DNA of 64,000 nt from the NCBI GenBank assembly GCA_964007475.1, contig OZ023273.1:38689525-38753524 (forward strand). Reading direction: 5' to 3'. This document shows positions 42,779-54,400 of the stretch, in pieces. Source of the stretch: Hybos culiciformis. Its lineage: Eukaryota > Arthropoda > Insecta > Diptera > Hybotidae. The notes beneath the pieces were generated by a model. It searched no databases. It was not told where the DNA came from and saw nothing but the letters and a program-made list of their open reading frames with translations. The position numbers were made by a program, and so were the translations under genes. Positions within the stretch are counted from its first letter, which is position 1. Each line of letters begins with the position of its first letter.

Positions 42779-42855
42779 ATGGCCGTATGGCTTAGTGGAT
42801 AGAACACCATACTAATAAGTCTGAAGGTGCCAGGTTCGAACCCAATTATGGTTTG
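42779..42855 (+). other. tRNA-like Pol III unit, unit 4, variant
   Basis: Keeps TGGCTTAGTGG and a B-box (GGTTCGAACCC) but the middle reads AATAAGTCTGAAGGTGCCAG, closer to the minus-strand partner than to the plus-strand units 1-3. A long T-run follows at about 42855. Confidence 0.6.
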
Positions 42856-42860
42856 TTTTT

Positions 42861-43944
42861 TTTTTTAATTTTTGAAAAATGATGACGGTCGATTCTCAGA
42901 AAAATGATGACGATTCTCAGAAAAATTTTATATGAAAATAAATTTTTACCCTCTACCAAATTTCTTCCAACGTCGCTAAAGAAGTATAAACTTCAAAAAT
43001 TGGTGTATTTCTGAAGAACGGTGTTCAAACTTATCAGTCGAAATAATCCTGTATATACTATGACTAAGAAACTAGCAATTTATTCAAAAAAAGATTCATA
43101 TGTGTATATGAAATTAAAAAGAATGCTCTTTTAATCTGTTTTTAATATTCAGTTAAAAAAATATATAAAAATAAATAAAATTAAATTTAATGGAGATCTG
43201 TATATTAATTTTCTGTGCTATAAAGTTCATATATTTGAGTTCAATAAAATTATCTTATAGTTTACATTAATATTTACAAAACAATGTTTTGGGCTTTTTA
43301 ACAAAATACATAAATATGTATTATATAAATATAGCAAATTTTAGTGTACAATGATATTATACCATATTTAATTTTTTGTCTCCCCCCTATTAAGAAAATA
43401 ATAATAATGACATTAAATAAAAAATTAATCATAATATGTGTGAAATACAAAATTAAAGATTTGTTGTTTAAACATATTTTATTTATTTTCAAATAGAAAA
43501 AAGAGAATTATTTTTAAAATGTGTGATTTAACTTAACTTTATATCTTATTTATTTTATTGTCCTTGAATAAAATATATTTGGTCGATGGCACGATGGAAA
43601 TTTATTAAATTATTAGGACGTTATTTGTAGAATAGAATAATTTTTATTAAAGTATCATTCGCCAAATTGGGTTTAACAATAAAAAAAATTTTAATTAATA
43701 AATTAATTTTTCCGTTTATTTTCATTTATCGGGTAATTTTTATCTCCTCACTATTTTTTTTTAACCCAAATGACTTAAAATGAAAAATTATATAAATAAT
43801 GAAAATTTAAAATCTTTTCAGGATTTTAAATCGCACCTATCCCGTTCGATTCTAATTAAAAAAAAATTACTGTCAGTTTTTTAATTTTTTATTACGTGTA
43901 GAGAAAGTAGTTATAATATTTTAGTTTCCATTGATAAATATAGA
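42861..43944. other. AT-rich intergenic DNA
   Basis: A short duplication of AAAAATGATGACG lies near 42885-42915. No gene recognised. Confidence 0.5.
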
Positions 43945-44310
43945 ACAGTACCTAATAAATGAAGTATGGGGCCTTCAGCATTTCGATTTAGGATACTTTA
44001 ATTTTAAGATGCCTCAGTCACAATAAGGGGCTAAACATATTTTTTAGAGTTCCTTCAATATCATTCCAATGCAACTTTTTTTTATATCAATTTTTATCGA
44101 TATCCAAACCCTAGTCCGAATCCTTGGGATCTAGCAATTTTTTTTATTAAGACCTTTGGCTGGTTGAGAACCTCTAACTCCAAAAACTTAAATGGTGAAA
44201 GTGAACAAGATTAAGTATGTTTTTTAGTGGCGGACAGACGGACGGACGGACATTTAATAAAAACATATAGTCTGTTTTTCATTTTTCGTGGAAAACGTGC
44301 TAAAAAAGAT
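43945..44310 (+). repeat. Dispersed repeat family, copy 1
   Basis: Shares with 48650-49035 and 60935-61450 a series of blocks: AATRAAGTATGG, GAGTTCCTTCAAT, CCNAGTCCGAATCCTTGG, TAACTCCAAAAAC, GACGGACGGACGGACAT and ACATATAGTCYGTTTTTC. Divergence is high and no protein is encoded. The class is unknown. Confidence 0.6.
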
Positions 44311-44317
44311 TTTTTAA

Positions 44318-44365
44318 TTTTATTTATAAGAAGATTGTTGATCGACAATCTTCTTATAAATAAAA
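44318..44365. other. Perfect 21-bp hairpin
   Basis: TTTTATTTATAAGAAGATTG plus T (44318-44338) mirrors 44345-44365 across a six-base loop TGATCG. It sits at the 3' edge of dispersed repeat copy 1. Confidence 0.8.
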
Positions 44366-44860
44366 ATGAAAATTCTCTGTTCCTCTGTTTTCAATCACAT
44401 ATGATTCACATCTCCTTACTGAATACAAATTCGATCCTATTTCTTTAGTTCATATTGTTTTAATAATTCAAGCTTATCTTAAATTTTTAAAATTATAAAA
44501 TTAAATTTACATTGAAGTGTGAAAATTTATTAACATTTCATAAAAACAAAATACCTACAATTAAAATGAAATTTTAAAATAAAATAAAGTCGTGTTTGTA
44601 TTTGTATAAAGAACTGGTATAATATATATTTAAAAACAATTTTGAATATTCGCAATAATAATTTCATTCAACGAAAGTTCTAGCAATAACATTTAATTAT
44701 ATTTTCGTATTTGCTCTGCAGCGAGTAACTGTCGTACAATTAAAAATTATAGCTATATTCTACTGAAATTAAATTCCCCGAAACAATTGTGAGAAAACTT
44801 TATAAATATATAAAGTTTTATATATAAATATATTTTAATTAAACGATTCTTCAATTAAGA
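44366..44860. other. AT-rich intergenic DNA
   Basis: Nothing recognisable beyond low-complexity A/T tracts. Confidence 0.5.
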
Positions 44861-45068
44861 AAATATTATTTCCCGAATTCCGAAATCTTATTGAAATCAA
44901 GTGGACATCAAGTTCTCATAGTTTCGAATGAGCGCCATTTAAAACTCTAGAGAAACAATTAATAAATATTATTTCCCGAAATCCGAAATCTTATTGAAAT
45001 CAAGTGGACATCAAGTTCTCATAGTTTCGAATGAGCGCCATTTAAAACTCCAGAAAAACAATTAATAA
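44861..45068. repeat. 103-bp tandem duplication
   Basis: Two adjacent copies (starts 44861 and 44964) share TTATTGAAATCAAGTGGACA, GTTTCGAATGAGCGCCATTT and more, differing at only a few bases. A recent local duplication. Confidence 0.9.
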
Positions 45069-45266
45069 CGCCTTCGACCCGACTTCTGGCTTATGAGTTT
45101 AGGCAAAATCTGAAAATGGGAAACTGATAATGGTCACCTAAATATGAAATAAACCGATTTTTTTAATGGTGGTGTTGCCACATATCGAAGAATGTTCTGG
45201 AATAATAAGTAAGTCCCAACAGGGTTTTGTGGGTCCCGTTTAAAAAATAAATTTTGGATTATTTGG

Positions 45267-45274
45267 TATATGAA
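45267..45274. repeat. 8-bp target-site duplication, left
   Basis: TATATGAA, identical to 45923-45930, directly outside the hAT-like element. Confidence 0.85.
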
Positions 45275-45922
45275 CAGCGGCGGCTCGTACATAGGTGCTG
45301 CGACACTGCAGCACCCTCAAGAAATTTCAAAAAATTGAACTCATAAAAAAAAAATTTGTTAGCTCTGAATTTATCTTAGTTTAAAATTATTTTTAAATTA
45401 AATTGCAATGCAGATGCTATGCAATTGTCTCTAAAATTTTAATAAACAACAGTAGCCTACTTTCAGGCTTTTGAATTTTTTAGAAAATACTTTTCAAAAA
45501 TAGGTGCAGAAATCAATTTAACAGAATTTTCGGAACTGCGAATTTCGCAGTGCAGGGAAATTTATTTTCATGAATAATTTAATACATTTTTATTGCTGTT
45601 AAGTTTTTTTCCATGACTTGAATATAAGGAAAAATGCACTGCCACAGAAGCAGTGCGGCTGTATTTTACTTTCTGAAAATTTTAAAAACAAATATGGGAA
45701 ATTTTTTTTTTGTTATGGGATTTTTGAATGTATAAAAAAATGCACTGCTTCAGAAGCAGCACAATTTTCATATAGGATGTTTTTTGTTTGTTTTTAATTT
45801 TCAAAACTGATTTTCATACACATAATGTGTATGGGTATATATCATAAAACTTTTATAATTGAAAAAAAGAGGTTTTTATGTTTTGCAGCACCCTTTTTCA
45901 AAACTTCCACGAGTCGCCACTG
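45275..45922. mobile_element. hAT-like non-autonomous element
   Basis: The ends CAGCGGCGGCTCGT and ACGAGTCGCCACTG form imperfect inverted repeats of the hAT type (CAG...CTG). A perfect 8-bp duplication flanks them, the length made by hAT transposases. Subterminal GTGCTGC and GCAGCACCCT motifs repeat near both ends, and the interior has imperfect palindromes such as GCACTGCCACAGAAGCAGTG. At 648 bp with no long frame it has no transposase. Confidence 0.88.
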
Positions 45923-45930
45923 TATATGAA
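45923..45930. repeat. 8-bp target-site duplication, right
   Basis: TATATGAA, identical to 45267-45274. Confidence 0.85.
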
Positions 45931-46051
45931 TAAAATAAATCAAAGTAGTAAAAACCATTGAAATATTTAATTTTGAATATTTTAAATATTTTATATATTT
46001 ATTTATTAATTTTATATATTTACATCATAATTTATGATATTATGTTCAATT

Positions 46052-46222
46052 TCAACATCCTTTGTTGTAAGGTTTTACAGGTACCTCAGGTTCTTCAGGG
46101 TTTGCTTCAACATCACTTGGCAAATATTCCGAATCACTGCCAGAAAAATCAGCACCATCATCGTCACTACTCTCTTTCAAAAGAGCACGAATTTCAGCCT
46201 CCAGCAATTTTGTCCTGACCAT
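46052..46222 (-). pseudogene. N-terminal fragment of a piggyBac-type transposase
   Basis: A 56-codon minus frame from ATG 46222 to TGA 46052-46054. It starts MVRTKLLEAEIRALL and has the acidic run SSDDDGADFSGSDSEYLPSD, typical of the N-terminal region of piggyBac transposases; the DDE catalytic domain is missing. About 490 bp upstream is a GGG-TTAA end (46705-46711), matching the CCC/GGG plus TTAA termini of piggyBac. The fragment is therefore the 5' end of a truncated element. Assignment rests on the acidic motif and the TTAA border, so it is moderate. Confidence 0.5.
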
Positions 46223-46711
46223 TTTCTAAAAATATAACAATGTTGTATAAAACTATTAGGACATAATATCCCACTCAAACAGTCCATAAAGTACCGTTGG
46301 GACAAATAATCCCAATCAAACAATCCATAAAATACTGTTGGGACAAATAATACCAAAAGTAAAAAATAGCTTGAATTTCGAAATTTTTTTGAAATACTTA
46401 CTTTTTATAATGTAATATGGTTCTTCTTGTCCCTAGTAATTAGAATATTAACACTTTTGAATTATTAATAGTAGTAAAACACTCAAATATAAGAAATTTA
46501 TCCGACGTGATTAGGCACGTTCCAATTTTTAGATCAAAACTGACAGAAATATACAAAAAATTCTTACGGCAAAAATTTCAAATTCAAGTACATATAACAA
46601 TAAAACACTGAAATTGCATCATAAAAACAGAAATTGATTTCAAAATATCCCAGTAGTATTAAAATTATATTCTCTGGGATATATATATCCCAGGAGGTTC
46701 GAAAGGGTTAA
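46223..46711 (-). mobile_element. 5' end of a truncated piggyBac-like element
   Basis: Ends at TTAA (46708-46711) next to GGG. A 43-bp tandem duplication with AAATACTGTTGGGACAAATA-type units lies at about 46268-46350, and TATATCCCAGAG/ATATCCCAGGAGG repeats near 46665-46695 are subterminal. No opposite TTAACCC end was found to the left, so the element is incomplete. Confidence 0.45.
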
Positions 46712-48649
46712 ATCATGAAAAATATGTACGTATATTAGTTTCGTAATCTTTGTTTTGTCAAAAATTAATTTTTACTTTTCAAATAAATCAAAATTAATAT
46801 TTTTCTTATTAATGAAGCAGTTAGCATTAACTAATAACAACACAAATGATAAACAAATTAAAAAAAATATTTTTACTTCTGGGATTTGCGTAGATCTTCT
46901 TTTGCGAATTTGTTAATTTACTCTTAAATTAGAAATATTTCATGAACGTAATTTTTTAACATTTAGATTTCGACTTAATTTATCTTAAAACAAATTTATT
47001 ATTAAAATTTTTTTTCCCAAATATAATGTATTATTATATCATTATATGTATATACGTATGTATGTACATAGTTCATCTAACCATTAATACATTTGTAGGA
47101 AATTTATAGTTAATTTATCGACTTGTCATGAAAGGGTGAACTTTCCCTTTTTTATAACCTTAACTTATCGTTTTGCATTCGCTTTCGCTATCATTCAGCC
47201 CTCGAAGCATTTTCGCACAACAATTGCTAATTAGCGTATGAAAATTAATGCCTTATTTACACAAACTTATTTAATAGGTTCTTTTTTAAAACGGAAAAAT
47301 TTGCATTGTTATGCAAATTTCAATCATTAAAAATTTTATTAATATTATGGTAATTTCCAAGAATCATAATTCATAACAATTTGCAATCTTTTTGTTTATT
47401 AATAAAAGTCGGAGGAATATTTATAGCTTTGTATACTTTTTCTATAAATACATAATAAATAACAAATTTTAAACTTGATTAAATAAATTATTAAAAAAAG
47501 TTTTATTCATTAAATTTGTTGCAGGGGTTGCTAGAACCTCATTAGTCATTCATCAATTAATTTTTAATAATTATAATAAAAATTCGTTGGTAACATCTTG
47601 TTAGTTTTTTAATAACATTAACAAGATCGAAGTCAGAGGAAAAAAATACAATATTCAAGGCAAAAGGACTTAAATTATATTAATAAGTAGTTGAGCAGTT
47701 GTTTAATTACAAAATAGGCACATTATGTATAATATTTATGTAATTAATTTAATTATATTACATTGAGTTCTAAGTAAATAAATCAGAAGAAGAAAATTAA
47801 ATAAAGATAAAGAATAAAGAAGATAAGATAAAGAAAAAATGAAATAGGTATGTAGGTGGTGGAAACTTTACTTGGTGGCAAATAATTAGGGAGCTGTCAA
47901 CAGTAAATACTCAAAATCTCAGGCAGCTTATAACTAGGTACGGTAAATTGCTAACTTTATTATAATTTGAAATATATTTTTTAATATAAAAACCTTTTTT
48001 TAACAGTACGACACGGTAGTTAAATTTTAGTACAATTAAAAAACTGCATTTTCCAGAAATTCGATTTTTTAGAAACCCTTGTTACTAGTTCTTACTATCA
48101 TCATATATGTATAATATGACTGAGTATGACTAAAATCTGATATTACGAAAAATTAATTTTCAATTCATTAATATTAAATTTACGATTATTATGCAATAGA
48201 TTTCAATAGAAAAAAAGTTGCTTAAATATTTGCGAAAAATAAATTCATTGAATAGATCTACATTTTTTCATGGATGTGAATCAATAAAAATTTGTAAAAT
48301 GTCTCTTATTTTTTCTTTAATCATTATTAATAATTATTATTTAAAATACATAAAATGATTAATTGGTTTCATTTTATACATTATACATGAATTAGTGATA
48401 ATACACAGTAAACTACTGTTTTATATTTACGAATATTATTCAATTTCTAAATAGAACTATAAGTATTGAATTTGTAACAAAATGTTTAAGTTTAAACTTC
48501 ACTAAGTATCTTAAAAATTATTGACAAACAATAACTTTCATCATTAAAAATAAAGAACAGTTTCTCATAAAGGAAGTGTAGGTTCCTTAAATACCATTTA
48601 GTTATAGACTATATAAGATTTAGTTACAGACTATATATAAATATATAAA
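46712..48649. other. AT-rich intergenic DNA
   Basis: No gene or clear element recognised. Confidence 0.5.
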
Positions 48650-49035
48650 CATGTTCATCAAAATCCATACTCTGGTCCGAGTACTTGGAAATAATCAAGG
48701 TCTAACCAATTTTTTTTTGAGTGCTACTAATCGGCATCTATATATCCATCCAAGAAACTAATTTTCATCAGAACATATTAATATTTTAAAAATTTTAAAT
48801 TAATTATATGAAAATTATTTAGAAGGTTGATAGCTCTAACTCCCAAACCCGAAAATGTATATAGGCTCATTAATTTAGTCTATGTGACAGTTTTATATTT
48901 TAGCATTCTAGCATATTCTAGCATTATATTTTAGCATTCAAAAAATTAAAATCGATTGGGTAGTTTATTAATTATAAGCATTTTAGTGGCGGAGGGACAT
49001 TTGATGAAAACATATAGTCCGTTTTTTAATTTTTA
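48650..49035 (+). repeat. Dispersed repeat family, copy 2
   Basis: Contains TGGTCCGAGTACTTGGAAAT, GATAGCTCTAACTCCCAAA, AGTGGCGGAGGGACATTTGA and ACATATAGTCCGTTTTTT in the same order as copies 1 and 3. Confidence 0.6.
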
Positions 49036-49736
49036 ATTGTTTTAAAAAGTGTTTAAAAATAATAATTATATGTACACGTAAAATTTTATAAGTGTTTCTC
49101 ATCTTCACCAACACTGTTAAAGACGAGAAACATTCAGTGACATCAATTTTGTATTAACAGTGAATGTGTTACATATTATATAATACGGCATTAATTTTAG
49201 TATAAATACGATTGTATCTTATGTCTTATTCTGAATTCTATTAAATTATTTTTGCTTTATATTTTGCTATTCGGGTGGTAACGTAGATTTATGTGCATAG
49301 TTTTTATTTATGATTGCTTGCCCAAAAATTCAATGTCAAGTGCATAATATTATTCATTCATTGAATTCTTACAAGAAACACAAACATACATACATCAAAA
49401 AGCACTACAATAATAATAATTATTATATTTTGTTGATATTGCTATACATATACTTATACATATTTTTTATTTATATACTATTTTATATTTTTAATGTTCC
49501 TAACCTATGCTAATAAAGATATTTTGTTATTTTTACAACAGAATCTTCATTTCAATCTCTCTTGCAGCTTCGTTTGGGTATTTACAAACAAACTTTGTTT
49601 AAATTTATTAAATGTAGATAACATAAAGTTAGAAAAGGCAGGTGTGTTTGTTTTACATAGTCCTTTTCTCACTTAAAAATTAAAGAAAATTTGATTTTTA
49701 CCGGCTTATTAGACAAAACCGTAAGGTAAATGTTAT
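49036..49736. other. AT-rich intergenic DNA
   Basis: Short frames at 49310-49676 are low-complexity and lack family features. Nothing else recognised. Confidence 0.5.
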
Positions 49737-50475
49737 CAGTGACTCCTTGTACTGGATTCCAGTCAAATTTTACTGGATTTTTTTTTATTTGACTGGTTTT
49801 TTTTCCCCTAAATTTTTGACTGGTTTTATGACTGGATCTTGTTTTTTTTTTACTGGATTTTTTATTTTGTAAACAACATATTGATAATTTTTAAATGAAT
49901 TTGATATGGAACCATCATACATGAACGAAATTAGTTCACAAGTAGTAATATTGATTTCGATGACAAAGATACTGAAGAATATTTAAACAGTTTATGAGTT
50001 GCACATTGTAAAATGAGCAAGTTCTTTAAAAAGGTTGCTTAAAAAGTTTCTTAAATAATGCATTTAATTGGTACAGTTTAATTTTCACGCAATAAATCTT
50101 TTAATAATATTAAGGTTGAGTTTTTTTTAATTTAAAAAATAATGCTTTGAGTTTTTTTTTAACCAATTAAATCTTTAAATCACCTTTCTTAATAATCGAA
50201 CAATAATTCTAGTACAAATCAAGCTTTACTTGAAATTACATGTGATAAATATAATTTTTATTTTATAATGTAACATGAACTGTTAAATAAAATTTTGTGA
50301 TTAAATAATTAATTTTTTTTCATCATATGTATAACGATAAATTAAGTTTTTTACTTAATTTGTAAGTTTTGACTGGAAATTTGACTGGATTTGGCATGAA
50401 AAATATTTTGACTGGACTTTTGACTTAATCGAAATTTAATTTGACTGGAATACAAAAAAAGTTTTTGCATCACTG
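49737..50475. mobile_element. Putative hAT-like non-autonomous element with TGACTGG motifs
   Basis: Begins CAGTGACTCC and ends GCATCACTG, with a second inverted block AACTTTTTTTGTATTCCAGTC-like at the right mirrored by TTGTACTGGATTCCAGTC on the left. GACTGG appears three times near the left end and four times near the right end, all in the same orientation, like subterminal transposase sites. No transposase and no exact 8-bp target duplication was found. Confidence 0.5.
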
Positions 50476-51403
50476 ATCATAACCGACTAATAATAGTGTT
50501 GGTTACAATTTTGTTATAAACCAAAAAGTTAGTTTATGAACCAAAAAGTTAGTTTTTCCTTATATTATTCATTTAAATTTTTTTAAATATTCATTTTCTT
50601 AGAACAACGTTAATTTTTAGATAGTACATTTATATAGCACATAAATATAATTTAGGTAAAAGTATTTGGTTAATCTCTGGAACTGCCTATAAAGTTAGCC
50701 GGATTTAATTTGATGACGATGTCTAATAATCCAAGTAGGAAATGCACAAAGGATTATTCTTGAGTGCCTCTCGCTCTTTCCAGATCTTTACTTATATACA
50801 GATAGATAATTATATTTTTTTTTACCTTATAGTTTTCAAACGCAGTAAATTACACTTTTTCTATGCTTCAAATAATAGGGAGCTTTATTAACAGATGTCA
50901 AATCAAAATACAAATATGTATAAGATTGTCCTGAAATAATATTACTATTATCACCCTATTTATATACAACAAAATATAGATATAATGTATTTAGATAAAT
51001 TTTTATGCTGTATACATAATATAAGAAAAAAAAATTTTTAATTTTTGTGATAAAAAATGAGAGAGAACTTTTTATTTGAATGTATACACTTGTATTTTAA
51101 ATTTTTTTTTGTAGGGGATAAGAAAAATTTATGTTTGCGATATAAAGATTGAAAGTTTGTAGGCGCATCATCAGATTTAATTCTCACCTGAAAACTGAAA
51201 GACGTGTTAATAAATAATTAATTAATTAATAAACAAATACATGTATAGAAAAAAAATATTCATTAATAAGTTTTTTAAAAAATTATATTAAGTAACAAAA
51301 AAAAATCCTTACATAAAATAAAAAGAAATAACTTTATATTAAGATTTTTATTGGAACAAAAAAATTAACTAAACATTTTTAATTAAAATCAAATTAAAAA
51401 AAA

Positions 51404-51470
51404 ATGTTCAAATATATTTTATTACAATTAATTTCAATTTCGGTTGTCATCACTGCCAACAACGACATAC
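51404..51470 (+). other. Takeout gene 2, exon 1 (signal peptide)
   Basis: 67 nt, ends in phase 1 before GTAAGTTC. Same phase as exon 1 of takeout gene 3. Confidence 0.85.
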
Positions 51471-54400
51471 GTAAGTTCTCTTTATTGGCGGTCAAATAAT
51501 CGAATAAATAAATTAACAAAAAATATTAAAAAAACAATAAATGATTTATTTTGATCAACTCGAAAGTTTTCAGTAGGATTGGAAAACAATGAAATAATTT
51601 CGATAAAATAAACTTAAAAATAAGAAATTAAAATACGAGTTTTATTAAAAAAAATACTTAAAAATAAAATTTTACTTACTATAAATGTGTTTGAGGTAGT
51701 ATTCAAATAGTATTCAATAAGAAAAAGTTTAAAATCTTTGTTGTATAAGAAAATTGAAAAAATAATACTTATGTTTTTAAAAATTTACGTCTATCCGAAA
51801 AAAAAAAATCGGCGCCGTTTATTCAACCCAATCAAAGAATAAATTTTTTTAGTGGACTAATTTCAAAAATTCGATTTTAAAAATTCACTTTTAAAATAAA
51901 AATGCGATAATTAATTGCACATTAACACAGTGAAATATTTGAGAAAATGTCTGTCTATTAACTTCTAAAATACTTAAAAAGGACCGGGCTTAGATTTTAG
52001 CGCTTCTATCCGCAAAAATTCGCAAAAATTGAATTTAAAATTCACCACTTCAAATATGATCTTAACTCACCCGCGTAATTCTTGTCAAAAGTCGAGTCGG
52101 CGCTACCATCCCTTCATCATAAACAATCGCAACAAACTTGCGAAAAAAGAAAAATAGAAAAATAATTATGTGACAAAAAAGGGTTGCCGGGACTGCTAGC
52201 AATGTATTTAAGAAGAATTTAAAATCTTATTGTTTAAAAAAAATCTATTTATGTATTTAAATTATTGTTTTATACATTTTATGTTATCGTGTATTTTGTA
52301 TCTGAAGTACAAATTAAAAATTAACTTCATTTTTAGTAATTGAATATTAAAATAAAAAAATTAGTCTTAATATTTATGATGGATAATAATAAAAATTTTA
52401 TAACAGGTACTACAGTTTTTAACATTATAATTATATGTTTTTAAACATTTAGTAAATATATTCAGACGACAATCAAGTATTTAATTAACATTCGATTTTC
52501 TTTATAGTTTCCAAAAATCTTAAAATGTTTTTATTATATTGGCATAAGTTTACATATTTATAAATACATTTTTACATATCGTTAACTTATTTTAAAAACA
52601 TAACTCAATCTCACTTTTAATTTTATATCTGATAATATTTTTTAATATTATTAACCTGTTTTTATGTTTTATAAAAGATAATTTTTTATTTCTATTATGA
52701 ATTCCAGGAAAATATGCATAAAAACAATACTTAATTTATATTTTTATTTTATGTAACAAATAATCAAAATTAGTATATTATATTCAATTGAAAAAATATG
52801 TGGAGATCACTTAAAAAATGTTATGTCTTGATTTCAATATCGCACCAAGTGCCACTTTAATAATTTTAGATATATTTTTATGTTTTATGTTTTTTATGAT
52901 TATGTTTTATGTTTCAATATTACAATGTATTGTACACAATGTTGAACAGTGCTTTTGTGCAAAAACTGAATATTACCTTTTGAAGATAAAGATTAATCAT
53001 ATTTACAATTTAATGTCACAGCTTCTTGAAATGCTTGAAAATGTATTTTATGTCGTAATGCAATTAATATTTTTAATGGATATTAACATTTTACTTTCCC
53101 TTTCAAATTTTGAATTGGCGTAAAAAAATATGTTTTTTTTAGAGTACCAATTTATACAATTTCCGCGTTATAGATTTATTAAATATTTTATGAATGTTAA
53201 GAAGCTATATTGTATTGTGTGTATTAGGTATAATGCTTTTGAAAACAAAAAAATAAATAAATTTATTTAATGCATTATTTTGATTTTATAACTAAAATTT
53301 TGTGCAAGCAATATATATAACGATTTTTTTTCATTATGCGGAAGTTTATATAATTTTGAATATTTCGGAAATCTTTGCAAAACATGCTAATTAATTAATT
53401 TTTTTTTTTTAATTTTTTTTTAAAAGCTTTTATAAATTTTTTTTAAACAAAATTCTTTAGTGAAAGGTTATACCATAAATTAAATATATCAAGACTAAGC
53501 AGTAGGAACATTGAAAATGTTGCTTTTTAATTTTTAACATTGGATACCCTTTTTTTTATTTTTTTTTATTTTATCTCTTTTCTGTCTCAATTTTCCGACA
53601 AAAAATCGAAATGAGAATTTTTTTCTCCCAATTGTTTTATTATTGTTTCATATTTTTCTTTTTAATTATCTCTGTCATCTTCGAACAACAACGATTTAAT
53701 TACGATGTGTGAAAAAACGATTTTGGATGTCCAATGTATCCAATGTATCCAAAAAAAAGTTGATTCCCAAATTTTGTTCTAAGTGATTTGTCTTTATTAT
53801 ATATAGTTTCGAGCAAAAAAAAAATGTTATACATAAATTAATTTTTAAAGATCTTTTTTTTAATTTCACTGTGGAATTAGATTGTGGAATTTTTTTAGAC
53901 CTGCAATACAGTATGTATTTTGAAAATTTAGATTGTTTCTTAACTTTTATTATACGTATTAATATATTCTTGTGAATTTTATATGAAAAAATTTGTTTTA
54001 CAAAATTTATTTATATTATTTTTTGTAAACACATAAACCTTAGGAACATTTTTATATCAGACCTGTATTTAAATTTCTTAGAATTAAAAAAAAATCATTT
54101 AATTTCTTGCTGTTAAATATTTATGACCAATTTTTTGATAAAATAGTTGCAAACATACTTACAATATATAGATATTTGTCTTCAATGTAAATATAGAAAT
54201 ATAAAAGCATGTATTTTTTTTTTTGGTTATCAAATTTTTAATTTTATTGTTCGAACAAACTTGATTTTAATTAAATATTTTTTTTTAAATTAATTAATTT
54301 TGAATAATTTATTTACAAATCATTAAAAATTAATAGATCTCCAACGAATAACTTATCTTTAAAAATACGTATTATGTTTTAGTTGTAAAATTTGTACAAT

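Larger units (their letters stand above)
36541..42860. repeat. Tandem array of about four 1.6-kb units
   Basis: The phrase CTTGTAATATTGGACATATA starts at 36541, 38142, 39742 and 41341, giving periods of 1601, 1600 and 1599 bp. Units differ by only a few substitutions and one-base run-length changes. The fourth unit breaks off inside its right tRNA-like segment near 42800-42860. Short open frames (for example 36528-36758 and repeats of it) recur because the unit recurs; they have no family features. Near-identity implies recent amplification or ongoing homogenisation. Confidence 0.95.
41341..42860. repeat. 1.6-kb unit 4, truncated and altered at its right end
   Basis: Follows the unit sequence until the A-box of the plus tRNA-like segment at about 42798. 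It then diverges: the downstream part resembles the reverse complement of the minus tRNA-like segment and is followed by unique DNA. Confidence 0.85.

Noticed and set aside
37648..42855. Eight genuine tRNA genes
   Set aside because: A- and B-boxes are present but the T-arm and anticodon stems do not pair properly, so they are called tRNA-like only.
52818..53123. 101-codon hydrophobic frame in intron 1 of takeout gene 2
   Set aside because: AT-rich DNA gives such Leu/Ile/Phe/Met-rich frames by chance; no signal of a real gene.
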